Below, piece after piece: positions 24,505-32,996 of a stretch of 64,000 nucleotides of DNA. The notes under the pieces are model-generated. The model was given only the letters and a program-made list of their open reading frames with translations, was not told the DNA's origin and made no database searches. The position numbers and the translations under genes are program-made. The first letter of the stretch is position 1; every line of letters starts with the position of its first letter. The DNA comes from CALTSX01 sp051647685 (GTDB lineage Bacteria; Chlamydiota; Chlamydiia; Chlamydiales; CALTSX01): positions 1-64,000 of the forward strand of contig JBOFEG010000028.1 in NCBI GenBank assembly GCA_051647685.1, read 5' to 3'.

Positions 24505-25494
24505 GTGAAGACATCTAAGTTGCAGCAACTCACATCGATTGCTGCAAATAGTAACTCATCCATTAGAATTTATATCTGTATCATACCCGAGGAAGAGCAA
24601 AGACGCTTTTATATTTCACTGCTATCTCAAATTTTTGGTTGGAACCAAATACTCTCCCAACCACTTAGCAAGTCCGATTCTTTTCTACTACAGTTACCAC
24701 TACTTTTTAATCCGAGAGAAATTCTCCATCTCCAGTCTATTGAAAATGTTTCAAGTTCTGCAAAACCGCATTTGTATGGCTTCTTGCAATCCTATCCATC
24801 GCGGCTCATCCTATCTGGTTCCAGTTTTGGTCACTGCGTGGATCTCTACGCAAAATGTAATGAAAATTCCCTCTTACTCAATCTTACACAAGAGAGCAAA
24901 TGGGAGAAGAAAAATAGACTGAAAGAATATTGTCATTACGAAGTAGCGAGAGCGGGAAAATCCATCACTTCAGATGCCTTAGACTATATAATACAAGAAA
25001 AAGAGGATAGTATTGTTGGCTTGCAAAGTGAACTCCGAAAAGTCATTTGTCAAGCGGGAGCCAAAGAGACGATACAAAAATCAGATGTGACCTGCATTGT
25101 ATCTGCGAGCCCTCGAGACGATTGGAAGACTCGAGAGCATATAGCCTTTGGATTGGATCTAGAGTATAGCACCCCCTATCTTCCCAAAGATTTTTTTCCA
25201 TTCCTACAACAAATTCGCTATTTGATCGATCTCGCTTTCTTTTATCTTCACGCACAAGAAAGCTCAGCTGGTAGTGAAGCTCTGCAAAAAAGATTTCCTT
25301 ATGTAAAGGGGAATCTCGCAACTCATTATGCAAACCTTCTGCAGGGACTCTCGATACAGTATTGCATTCAAGCCAAAGAGATCCTTTTTGAATCGGAGTT
25401 TACGGCAAAGAGTTCTGCCACTCCCACTCCAGTCTTAATCAATCATCTTATCGCTAAGCTGCAGTGTTTACGAAAAAGTACAAATTTATCATAA
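24505..25494 (+). CDS. holA: DNA polymerase III subunit delta
   Basis: 329 residues. The overall layout fits the clamp-loader delta subunit, which opens the beta sliding clamp. The helical middle has the family's signature region SITSDALDYIIQEKEDSIVG followed by LQSELRKVI, then a DVTCIV step into the C-terminal collar domain. Walker motifs are absent, as expected for delta. It starts at GTG 24505, with GAGAGG upstream. Divergence is high, as is usual for HolA, so the call rests on this region and length. Confidence 0.75.
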   Translation: MKTSKLQQLTSIAANSNSSIRIYICIIPEEEQRRFYISLLSQIFGWNQILSQPLSKSDSFLLQLPLLFNPREILHLQSIENVSSSAKPHLYGFLQSYPSRLILSGSSFGHCVDLYAKCNENSLLLNLTQESKWEKKNRLKEYCHYEVARAGKSITSDALDYIIQEKEDSIVGLQSELRKVICQAGAKETIQKSDVTCIVSASPRDDWKTREHIAFGLDLEYSTPYLPKDFFPFLQQIRYLIDLAFFYLHAQESSAGSEALQKRFPYVKGNLATHYANLLQGLSIQYCIQAKEILFESEFTAKSSATPTPVLINHLIAKLQCLRKSTNLS

Positions 25495-25537
25495 TACTCA
25501 TACTTAACAATTCAATATATAATTAAGGAACAAATAA

Positions 25538-25804
25538 ATGATTTCATTTTTTGGTGTACTATTTATCATTATGCTTATTATAGCAATCATACTGTTGCCT
25601 TGTATTATAGCTGCAGCATTTTTTGAATGGGGATTTTCTAGATGGAAGAGAGTACCTTTCAACAAACATAGGTACCAAACTATCCTGATCCTATGTATCG
25701 CGTTTCGCTTGCTTTTGCCTAATGGTTACTATGGGAAATTAGGAACTCAATTTAGAGAAGTAGTAGATAGCGTTTCCGGATATCACTATAAAATATGCTT
25801 GTAA
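25538..25804 (+). CDS. Small membrane protein with an EWGFSRW motif
   Basis: 88 residues: a long N-terminal hydrophobic helix (LFIIMLIIAIILLPCIIAAA, about 8-27), then FFEWGFSRWKRVPF, a second hydrophobic stretch (ILILCIAFRLLL) and a polar tail. AAGGAACAAATA precedes the ATG. The motif matches IEFGLSRWHR in the 59-residue protein at 8564-8743, 17 kb away. Unknown function. It lies at the left edge of the photolyase/TIR/toxin-antitoxin/KAP region. Confidence 0.6.
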   Translation: MISFFGVLFIIMLIIAIILLPCIIAAAFFEWGFSRWKRVPFNKHRYQTILILCIAFRLLLPNGYYGKLGTQFREVVDSVSGYHYKICL

Positions 25805-25825
25805 GTAGCTCCGTTCAGCATTCAC

Positions 25826-27211
25826 TCAACGTATAGAACGATACATCGCCACTGTTTTAGCGCTCGTCTTTTCGTGGTCTATAATAGGGATTGGATATTT
25901 GCAATTCCTATCCCGATATTTTTTATCGTACCAGTGATGTACGCTCGTAGCTGACGCTTCTGTAAGTTCGGGAATCCATTTTTTAATATATTGGCACTCC
26001 GGATCAAATTTCTTCTGCTGGACCCATGGGTTGAAAATTTGAAAGTAGGGTTGAATAGCGCTTCCCGTTCCAGCGATCCATTGCCAATTGCCATTGTTCA
26101 CGCAAGGGTCATAATCGACGAGCCTTTGAGCAAAATACTTTTCTCCCTTGCGCCAATCGATATGCAAATCTTTTACCAAAAAGGAAGCCGTAATCATTCG
26201 AATGCGATTGGGGATAAACCCAGTTTCGTTTAGCTCTCTCATGCCAGCGTCTACAATTGGAAATCCAGTTTTCCCCATTTTCCATTTTGTAAACCTCGTC
26301 TTGTCATAAGACCATTTCAATCTATCCCATTTTTTATGGAAGGCTCCTTTCAACACATGGGGAAAGAAAAAAGCGATTATCGTAAAGAATTCCCGCCAGT
26401 ACAACGCTCTGATTAAAGGATGATCCCTCCCAAGATTACTGTAGATTACCCAATAGATCTCCCGAGGAGAACAAAGGGTAAATTTTAAGTAAGGGGAGAG
26501 ATGGGTCGAATAATCTTTTATGGGAAAATTTCGAAGCTCTGAATATTGATTAAACTCTTTGATTCTCTTCAGTATTTTTATACATTCGCCTCTGCTTCCC
26601 ACTAAAGAGTTTTGGGTAGAATATTTTTGCAGGAGACGCGCGAAGATGTCATCTTGCTTCGCAAAAGAAATTGTGCCAGAAAAATAATTCTTCTTTCGAC
26701 TGCTCTTGGGTTTAGGAACTTTTGCCCGACTCACTTTTTGAAAGAAAGGGGTAAAGACGAGATAGGGGCGACCATCTTTTTTCAGAGTATCTTCTGGTTT
26801 ACACAATAAACAATCATCCAACGAAAAAAAATAGACCCCCTTGCGTTTGGCTATATTTGCTATTTGTTTGTCTCGTTCCATGCTATAGGGAGTATAATCG
26901 CGATTGACAACTATAGAATTTACCTTTACCTCGCTAATACATTTTTGGACAATTTGTGCAGGACTGCCTTGAAAAAGGTATAATTGCCCTCTGCGTTTTT
27001 GCAACTGATCGCTTAGATCCTGCAGACATTCTATCATGAACTTCAAACAGTGATCACTGCGATAGGAATTCTTTCCAATTTGCTCTGGAGTAAAGATAAA
27101 ACAAGGGATGACCACTGTAGAATTTTCCAAAGCGAAGTTTAATCCAATATTGTCGTCAATCCGTAAATCTCTTCGGAAAATGAACAAAGTAGTGCCGAGT
27201 TTTTTACCCAT
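25826..27211 (-). CDS. phrB: Deoxyribodipyrimidine photolyase
   Basis: 461 residues of the cryptochrome/photolyase family, which repairs cyclobutane pyrimidine dimers using light, FAD and an antenna cofactor. N-terminal LFIFRRDLRIDDNIGL, then the FAD-binding half with ALYWREFF, GKTGFPIVDAGMREL, NRIRMITASFLVKDL and DYDPCVNNGNWQWIAGTG. Class I CPD-type by these motifs. It is an accessory trait: an intracellular parasite in the dark has no obvious use for it, unless its host lives in surface water or it persists outside cells. Confidence 0.95.
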   Translation of the reverse strand: MGKKLGTTLFIFRRDLRIDDNIGLNFALENSTVVIPCFIFTPEQIGKNSYRSDHCLKFMIECLQDLSDQLQKRRGQLYLFQGSPAQIVQKCISEVKVNSIVVNRDYTPYSMERDKQIANIAKRKGVYFFSLDDCLLCKPEDTLKKDGRPYLVFTPFFQKVSRAKVPKPKSSRKKNYFSGTISFAKQDDIFARLLQKYSTQNSLVGSRGECIKILKRIKEFNQYSELRNFPIKDYSTHLSPYLKFTLCSPREIYWVIYSNLGRDHPLIRALYWREFFTIIAFFFPHVLKGAFHKKWDRLKWSYDKTRFTKWKMGKTGFPIVDAGMRELNETGFIPNRIRMITASFLVKDLHIDWRKGEKYFAQRLVDYDPCVNNGNWQWIAGTGSAIQPYFQIFNPWVQQKKFDPECQYIKKWIPELTEASATSVHHWYDKKYRDRNCKYPIPIIDHEKTSAKTVAMYRSIR

Positions 27212-27239
27212 TGATTTCTCAAGTTTTTGATGACCTACT

Positions 27240-27764
27240 TTACTCAGGGTTTATCATTTCGACAATTCTGTCCACCACACTTCTTACTTCTTCTAGATCA
27301 ATGATAGGGGGTTTGGAAACCCTTTCCGCGACAACATCTGCCAACTGAGGATCAAATTCTACCACATCTTTCGATCGGACGCCTCTCCAAATCGGCAGAA
27401 TTTTTTTGCACGATTTCCTGCGAAGTAATTGAATCGTACCCTTATATTCTCGATTAGCCAGTCTTGTATTTCTTAAGAATTCTGGGCTAAGTACCACAGC
27501 TACATACTGGCAGCTCTTTAATCCTTCGTTAATAGCGTCTGTTACGCTATCACCAATTTGCATACACTCCACATCAAACCAAGTAGAAATATTTCGAAAC
27601 TTGAGCTCTCTATTGATTTCATTTACAAACTCTTTATCGGTATAATCGTGGCAGAGAAAAACTTTTTTGCTTTCGGTATCCAATTCATTTTTTGGTGCAG
27701 AAATCAATATCACTGGAAGACTTAAAAGAAAAATAAGAGTGTGGTAAATTCTTAACTTTTTCAT
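27240..27764 (-). CDS. Secreted TIR-domain protein
   Basis: 174 residues. An N-terminal signal peptide is clear (LIFLLSLPVILISA, cleavage probably near 23). The rest is a TIR domain: box 1 KVFLCHDYTDKEFV (34-47), the GDSVTDAINEGLKSC helix (71-85), VAVVLSPEFL and NREYKG, whose Glu106 sits where NADase TIR domains carry the catalytic Glu. A Sec signal on a TIR domain is unusual: most bacterial TIR defence proteins are cytosolic, most effectors use other secretion routes. It could be a periplasmic NAD-consuming enzyme or an effector acting on host TIR signalling. Confidence 0.85.
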   Translation of the reverse strand: MKKLRIYHTLIFLLSLPVILISAPKNELDTESKKVFLCHDYTDKEFVNEINRELKFRNISTWFDVECMQIGDSVTDAINEGLKSCQYVAVVLSPEFLRNTRLANREYKGTIQLLRRKSCKKILPIWRGVRSKDVVEFDPQLADVVAERVSKPPIIDLEEVRSVVDRIVEMINPE

Positions 27765-27826
27765 CTAGATTTAACGAATAAACTATATGCGATAAAAAGT
27801 CATTTAAATTTTTTTATTTGAACAAA

Positions 27827-27856
27827 TTGATTTTATTGTTGCTTAAATGCTACAAT
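27827..27856 (+). promoter_or_regulatory. Candidate sigma70-type promoter for the toxin-antitoxin operon
   Basis: TTGATT (27827-27832) and TACAAT (27851-27856) with an 18-base spacer. Transcription would start about seven bases on, at or next to the toxin ATG (27864), giving a leaderless or nearly leaderless mRNA. No Shine-Dalgarno sequence is visible before the ATG, which agrees with that. Confidence 0.5.
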
Positions 27857-27863
27857 ATATGCC

Positions 27864-28217
27864 ATGCAAAATAAAATCAATATAGATACATACGAAACTA
27901 AAAATGGAAAATGCCCTTACTTAGAATGGGAATCAAAATTATCCAAGACTATTAGAGCGATTGTAACTACTCGACTTGCAAGAATTAGAGTTGGAAATTT
28001 TGGAGATTGTAAATCTATACAAGGTGCAAAAGGCATGTATGAACGTAGGATTCATATTAGCCCGGGATATCGCATTTATTTTGGAAAAGATGAGGATAAG
28101 ATAATCTTACTTCTTTTAGGTGGTATCAAAGGAAACCAGAAAAAAGATATTCAAAAATCCTATGAATATTGGCAAGATTATCTCGTATCAAAATGGAGGG
28201 AATATGAAAAGAAGTAG
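27864..28217 (+). CDS. RelE/HigB-type toxin of a type II toxin-antitoxin system
   Basis: 117 residues of the phage-derived Gp49-like/HigB ('addiction module killer') group. Hallmarks are the N-terminal YLEWESKLSKTIRAIVTTRL helix, GDCKSIQGAKGMYERRIHI with the basic strand, then PGYRIYFGKDEDKIILLLLG and a GNQKKDI tail. Such toxins are ribosome-dependent mRNA endonucleases of the RelE fold. The gene overlaps the antitoxin start by 14 bases; toxin before antitoxin is normal for the HigBA arrangement. Confidence 0.85.
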   Translation: MQNKINIDTYETKNGKCPYLEWESKLSKTIRAIVTTRLARIRVGNFGDCKSIQGAKGMYERRIHISPGYRIYFGKDEDKIILLLLGGIKGNQKKDIQKSYEYWQDYLVSKWREYEKK

Positions 28218-28497
28218 AAGTTACCGAGAGGCGTTACTCGAGAGATTAAAAGATGCATCTGAAGCAGTTGCTTATCTGAATGCAGCTTTACAAGATGAGG
28301 ACATTAGAGTCTTTCTTGTGGCTTTAAGAGATATAGTTGATGCAAATGGTGGTATCTCTATGCTTGCTAAAGAAACAGAGCTCAATAGAGAAACTTTGTA
28401 TAGAACATTGTCCATGAAGGGGAACCCTACTATTGAGAATTTAATACTTATGTTAGATACTCTTGGGTTTGCGCTACAAGTTAAGGAGGCCATCTAA
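28204..28497 (+). CDS. HTH antitoxin (HigA-like/TIGR02684 type)
   Basis: 97 residues from the ATG at 28204; GGAGGG lies five to ten bases upstream, inside the toxin gene. The C-terminal half carries a helix-turn-helix: GGISMLAKETELNRETLYRT, then GNPTIENLILMLDTLG. It is expected to bind the toxin through its N-terminal helices and to repress the operon. A longer in-frame extension upstream only reads the toxin gene in another frame. Its stop overlaps the convergent KAP NTPase gene by four bases. Confidence 0.85.
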   Translation: MKRSRSYREALLERLKDASEAVAYLNAALQDEDIRVFLVALRDIVDANGGISMLAKETELNRETLYRTLSMKGNPTIENLILMLDTLGFALQVKEAI

Positions 28498-31097
28498 ATA
28501 GTAGACAAGCTATTTTTTTTAACCCAATCTGCAGCTAATAGTTGAACTTCTTGATAATTTATATCTTTATTAACAAATCGACGATGAAGATCTATTGTCA
28601 TAATTAATTTCATAATATGACCTCCATATTCACCAAAAACAGAAAAAATTCTTTTCTCACACAAGCTAATAGTCGGTTTTTTTGCGAATGGTGGATTAGA
28701 AAATAGATATAAGATTTCTATAGCTTGCAATAAAGTCTTTTCTCGATATTCTGGAGCCGATAGCGCACTATGAAAAGTATCCTTTAGCCAGTTTGGAACA
28801 ATTAAATCTACTTCTTTTCCAATAGTCGAATTTCTATAACTTGATATGAGTTGTTGTTTAGTTTGAGATATAAGAATTAAATATGAAAAAAGAGTTTTCT
28901 CTGCTTCTATGGGGATAATCTTCATAAATTGACCAATAGAACAATTTTTTGTTATAGTACGTACACTTTCTTTAATTCTGTCTTGTAAAATAGAGTACTT
29001 ATCATCTGGAAATATAGTTAGAGGAAATATATCTTTCGTATCCTCCCTATCCTCATCATTCAAATCCACAAACCGTAAAAAGAATATAAAAGCGGCGTAT
29101 AAATTGATTTCGGAAAGTTTTACAGTAGTTTCAATTATCCAGTCTATATAAGTTTCAATCTTCATAGGAGAATTAAAAATAATTTTATTTATTTTTTTCT
29201 TTAAAATATTTAATGAAGAATATCCTTTCGGGTTATCAATTATAATAACAACAGCTTGTCCCTCCGAATCAACACTTCTATTAATAAAAATTTCTTCAAC
29301 TAATTCTAATATTTTTAAAAGAGTTAGTTCTTGCATTTCTGATGAGCTTGACAAGAGTCTAGCAAATTTCAAGTCATTCCGTGGATTTGAAATAAGCTTA
29401 AGTAGTTTTTCTTTGTGGTTTTTAGATAAGTAAGCATTAAATGCTAAAGTCAGTTCAGTGTCTCTAAGCTCATCAGCTTGTATACCTACTATTTTTATCC
29501 TATGCCAATAATCAGTAGGGTTAGGATAATCTGAAACTTTTTTTTCGGCAGGAGCTGAACAAAAGCGGGTCTTCAAAGAAGGTATTTTTAATTTTTTATA
29601 TACTTGATCAAATAATATATAAAAAATTTTATCAAAAATACTAACTCTGTTACCTAAGCTCTTCCGGTGTTCTTCTAACTCTGATTTAAACTGGACGTAT
29701 CTTGGATTTACTTCAATTTTTTGATTGTAATATGCGTTTTGAATATTTCTTATAGTTGAAATATTAACATCTATAAAATTATAGCTTTCAGGTAATTGAG
29801 TTCTTAATAATGTAATTAGAAAAAGTTCCCAATAAGAAACTTCGCCAATTAATATATTCCAGTCCGTTTCCAGCTTTTGTAAAAAACATTTAAAATTTCT
29901 AATAGTTTCTATTAAGGAGTTAAAGTCATTTATAGAAAATATAGAGGTGTCATGCCAGCAATATCCAAAAAATAAAGAACAGCTGGAAGATAATTGTTCT
30001 AAAGATATAGAAAGGTGATCACTCATAATACTTTTGAGTATTTGTTCTAATTGAGACATATTAAGTTTAGGTGTATCGATTATCGATCCACCACAAAGAC
30101 GTTTAAAATCTACAACATTATGCTCCCCTGAAATAATTATCGTACAATCAAGTGAACTTCTTAAAAATTGTAGAAGTGACTCGATATTTGGAGGATTAAT
30201 ATTCTTCTTACATCTATCAATATTTTCTATAATCAGGATTAGGTGATAATCTAGTTTGTTAATTTTTTTTCTTAACTTAATAAAACTATCTTTTGGTTTC
30301 ATATATGAGAGAAAATAAATAATTTCTAGTATCATTTTTATCTTTTCTCCACTGATCAAATTTTCTACTTTCTTAGGTAGAGAAATAAATTCGGACACAT
30401 CAAAACAATCGGAACAAGCTTGTACTATCTCTTCTATAACGCCTTCTTCTGCCGCTCTTGTGTCCATATATAAGTCTAAATTTAATGCACACATAATAGG
30501 TGTTTTAGTTGAAAAATTTTCTAATAGATATTTATTAATTAGATTAATCAGGCTAGTTTTTCCACACCCAAAAGTTCCAGTTATTCCGAATTGTGATCCT
30601 TGATTGGATTCTTGAGCTTTTTCTATTATCTTATTAGCAATTTGTTCTGCTGGAATTTGTGCTCCTGTCAAATCCTCTTGGACAGAATTAATAGGTTTTT
30701 CTTCTTTATACCATTCTTTATAATTGGAATTAGAAGGTGTTTCGATTTGTTTTTTTCTTTTGAAGTTCCAATCATAAATACAAAAAAAAGATACGAAAGG
30801 AACCAAAGAGAAAGGTACAAAATGAGTAAGGCTAAAAGTCCTATCAAATTTGATTGAACTTATAAGCCCAATAAACCATCCTGCTAGTATAAATATAAAG
30901 GGAGACGGAGCGATAATTGTAGTTTTTAAAGGCAAAAAATGTTTTCGAGTTATTTTTGGACATGAATATGAGAATAAGATTAATATAAAAAAAGAGAGGA
31001 AGGAATATAAGAAAGGAGCTTCGTTTTTCAGAGAAAGTTGGATTCCCCAAAAGGCTATCTGGTAACTGAGAAATGCTAGAAAAAATTTTTTTACCAT
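28494..31097 (-). CDS. KAP-family P-loop NTPase with N-terminal membrane segments
   Basis: 867 residues. Three or four hydrophobic segments occupy the first 110 residues. The KAP NTPase domain follows with Walker A GTFGCGKTS (174-182) and Walker B YHLILIIENIDRC (284-296), then a long helical region with no further motif that I recognise. KAP NTPases are membrane-anchored STAND-related ATPases; PifA of plasmid F, which blocks T7, is a member, and others occur in phage-defence islands. The gene converges on the toxin-antitoxin operon, and is very AT-rich compared with its core neighbours, which suggests acquisition. Confidence 0.85.
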   Translation of the reverse strand: MVKKFFLAFLSYQIAFWGIQLSLKNEAPFLYSFLSFFILILFSYSCPKITRKHFLPLKTTIIAPSPFIFILAGWFIGLISSIKFDRTFSLTHFVPFSLVPFVSFFCIYDWNFKRKKQIETPSNSNYKEWYKEEKPINSVQEDLTGAQIPAEQIANKIIEKAQESNQGSQFGITGTFGCGKTSLINLINKYLLENFSTKTPIMCALNLDLYMDTRAAEEGVIEEIVQACSDCFDVSEFISLPKKVENLISGEKIKMILEIIYFLSYMKPKDSFIKLRKKINKLDYHLILIIENIDRCKKNINPPNIESLLQFLRSSLDCTIIISGEHNVVDFKRLCGGSIIDTPKLNMSQLEQILKSIMSDHLSISLEQLSSSCSLFFGYCWHDTSIFSINDFNSLIETIRNFKCFLQKLETDWNILIGEVSYWELFLITLLRTQLPESYNFIDVNISTIRNIQNAYYNQKIEVNPRYVQFKSELEEHRKSLGNRVSIFDKIFYILFDQVYKKLKIPSLKTRFCSAPAEKKVSDYPNPTDYWHRIKIVGIQADELRDTELTLAFNAYLSKNHKEKLLKLISNPRNDLKFARLLSSSSEMQELTLLKILELVEEIFINRSVDSEGQAVVIIIDNPKGYSSLNILKKKINKIIFNSPMKIETYIDWIIETTVKLSEINLYAAFIFFLRFVDLNDEDREDTKDIFPLTIFPDDKYSILQDRIKESVRTITKNCSIGQFMKIIPIEAEKTLFSYLILISQTKQQLISSYRNSTIGKEVDLIVPNWLKDTFHSALSAPEYREKTLLQAIEILYLFSNPPFAKKPTISLCEKRIFSVFGEYGGHIMKLIMTIDLHRRFVNKDINYQEVQLLAADWVKKNSLSTI

Positions 31098-31173
31098 ATG
31101 AATTCCAACTCGAAATGTTTACGTTTATTTTTTAGAAACTTGTTAGTCAAATTCGGTTTTATCTTTTAAACTT

Positions 31174-32298
31174 TTAGATTAATGATATAGCTATGAAATC
31201 ATAAAATAAAGTTCCGTAGTCGGTTAATTGTAAGTATCTTCCTATTTGTTGCAAATAATTTTGTTGCATAAGGGTGTAAATAACTTCTTGAGTCTCTTCA
31301 TCTATCCCATGTATCTCCCTAAACTTTTCTAAAGAGACTCCCTGCAAAATCCTTAAATGTATTGCGAGCAACTCTCGCATATTATTGGGATATTCTAATT
31401 TCTCTCTAAACTGCACCACTTCTTTTCCCTGTAGCAATGCATCCGCGTAACGTTTGAGGGGGAACATATTCTGCATACGCTCGCCATTTATGTATCCGAA
31501 GGCCGAAGGACCAAACCCTAGAAACAATCTCCCAGTCCAATATCCCAAATTATGTTGTGATTTGTATTTGTCCTGTTTAGCAAAAGCAGAAATTTCATAA
31601 CGCTCCATTCCCGCAGCTCTCCAAGTATCGACTGCGTACTGCAGCATTTTGGCTCCCTCTTCTTGACTGGGCAAATACGTTTTAAGGTGAGCGTAATTTC
31701 TATGGAAGGGAGTTCCCTTTTCAAAAGTCAAATTGTACAGAGAAATGTGAGTGATAGGTAGACATAAGGCTCGGTGTACCGTTTCTTCCCAACTCTCCCA
31801 AGTTTGTTTGGGGATTTCATACATAATATCGATGGAGATATTGGTAAACCCAACTTCATTTGCATTCAACAAAGCATTTTCTATGGTTGCTATAGTGTGA
31901 TTGCGACCCAGCATTTGCAACAAATCAGAGTCTAAACTCTGTACACCTACGCTGAGTCGATTGATCCCGATATGGCGCAGAGATTGCAAATAGGTACGCG
32001 TCAAAGTTTCTGGATTGGCCTCTATTGTGATTTCTATATGAGTACTCGGTGTAATATCTCTTCGTATCGTATCGAGCAGCAAGCGCAGTCGATGCTCGCC
32101 AAACAAAGTTGGCGTACCGCCGCCGAAATAAATGGAGGGGACTATTTTACCTTGGATGTAATGCCGTTTGGATTTCCATTCGAGCAGGAAAGACTCTAGC
32201 AAAAGATCTTTATCCACTTCGGAATTTTTTGCGACGTAGAAATGGCAATAGGGGCACTTCTTCTGGCAGAAGGGAATGTGGAAATAGAGACTAATCAG
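31174..32298 (-). CDS. hemW: Radical SAM protein HemW (heme chaperone; 'HemN-like')
   Basis: The radical-SAM cluster motif FHIPFCQKKCPYCHFY (Cys11, Cys15, Cys18) precedes YFGGGTPTLF, and the C-terminal half has the HemN-like domain. No ATG, GTG or TTG exists upstream of the Cys motif: the first ATG is at 32217, inside the domain, and would delete all three cysteines. I therefore place the start at the CTG at 32296-32298 (374 residues); ATT directly after, or CTG overlapping the upstream stop, are alternatives. It follows the 153-residue gene and is placed, as in Chlamydia, before sucA's neighbour. Confidence 0.85.
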   Translation of the reverse strand: MISLYFHIPFCQKKCPYCHFYVAKNSEVDKDLLLESFLLEWKSKRHYIQGKIVPSIYFGGGTPTLFGEHRLRLLLDTIRRDITPSTHIEITIEANPETLTRTYLQSLRHIGINRLSVGVQSLDSDLLQMLGRNHTIATIENALLNANEVGFTNISIDIMYEIPKQTWESWEETVHRALCLPITHISLYNLTFEKGTPFHRNYAHLKTYLPSQEEGAKMLQYAVDTWRAAGMERYEISAFAKQDKYKSQHNLGYWTGRLFLGFGPSAFGYINGERMQNMFPLKRYADALLQGKEVVQFREKLEYPNNMRELLAIHLRILQGVSLEKFREIHGIDEETQEVIYTLMQQNYLQQIGRYLQLTDYGTLFYDFIAISLI

Positions 32299-32306
32299 CT
32301 CGGGAA

Positions 32307-32768
32307 CTACCAGGAATCCTCATCCGGATTTTCGAGTACTCCTCGTTTCCAACGGTTCTTGTCGCTGAAGGGATCGTCTTCTTCATAGATAGTGCGATCT
32401 TCAGGAGATGCCTCTTCGGAATCCTCAGTAAAGGTGGCGTCGGCTTCGTGGCTCGTATTATCTACTTCAAATTCTGTTTCCGTTAAATCCTCTGTGGTGA
32501 TGTTAGCGAGGTCATGCATGGTATTGGGATCTTGAAAGGGCTGTCTCGTACCGAGCGGTTTTTTGGAGACGATGACCTCTTCGATCTTTCCGTTTTCTTT
32601 GAGATAGAGCAGCCGAGATTTCTCTTCATTCATCTTCTTTTCGAGGATTTGAATTTCAGATTTGTGCTTGTCGATGTCTTTTTTAGGGACCAGTCCAAGT
32701 CGCAGCCATTGTTTTAGATCTTCTAATTCTTTTTCTAGCTTACGCAGTCTTTCGCTTTTTAAGTTCAT
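32307..32768 (-). CDS. Coiled-coil acidic protein of unknown function, conserved neighbour of sucA
   Basis: 153 residues. The first 60 form a strongly charged coiled coil (LRKLEKELEDLKQWL, then EIQILEKKMNEEKSRLL); the rest is acidic and low-complexity, ending with WKRGVLENPDEDSW. A small protein sits in the same place between hemN/hemW and sucA in C. trachomatis, as I recall, which supports a real gene. The stop lies about eight bases before the hemW start. Function unknown. Confidence 0.75.
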   Translation of the reverse strand: MNLKSERLRKLEKELEDLKQWLRLGLVPKKDIDKHKSEIQILEKKMNEEKSRLLYLKENGKIEEVIVSKKPLGTRQPFQDPNTMHDLANITTEDLTETEFEVDNTSHEADATFTEDSEEASPEDRTIYEEDDPFSDKNRWKRGVLENPDEDSW

Positions 32769-32996
32769 AAAGTTCCTCTTTCATCAAAAAGTATGCAAAC
32801 ATCTACCATTTTTTTGTAGAAAAAATTCATTTCCGGTTTTCCGGAAAAATAAAATATCATTCTATGTAGCCGACAAGAGATTTTTTCTAAAGATTTTTTT
32901 TTGCAAAAAAATAGCTATGTTACCTATTTTTTCTTTTTCATCTTTATCAAAAATCCCTATAAAGAGAAAAAAGACAATTAATAGGTACTCAAGTTC

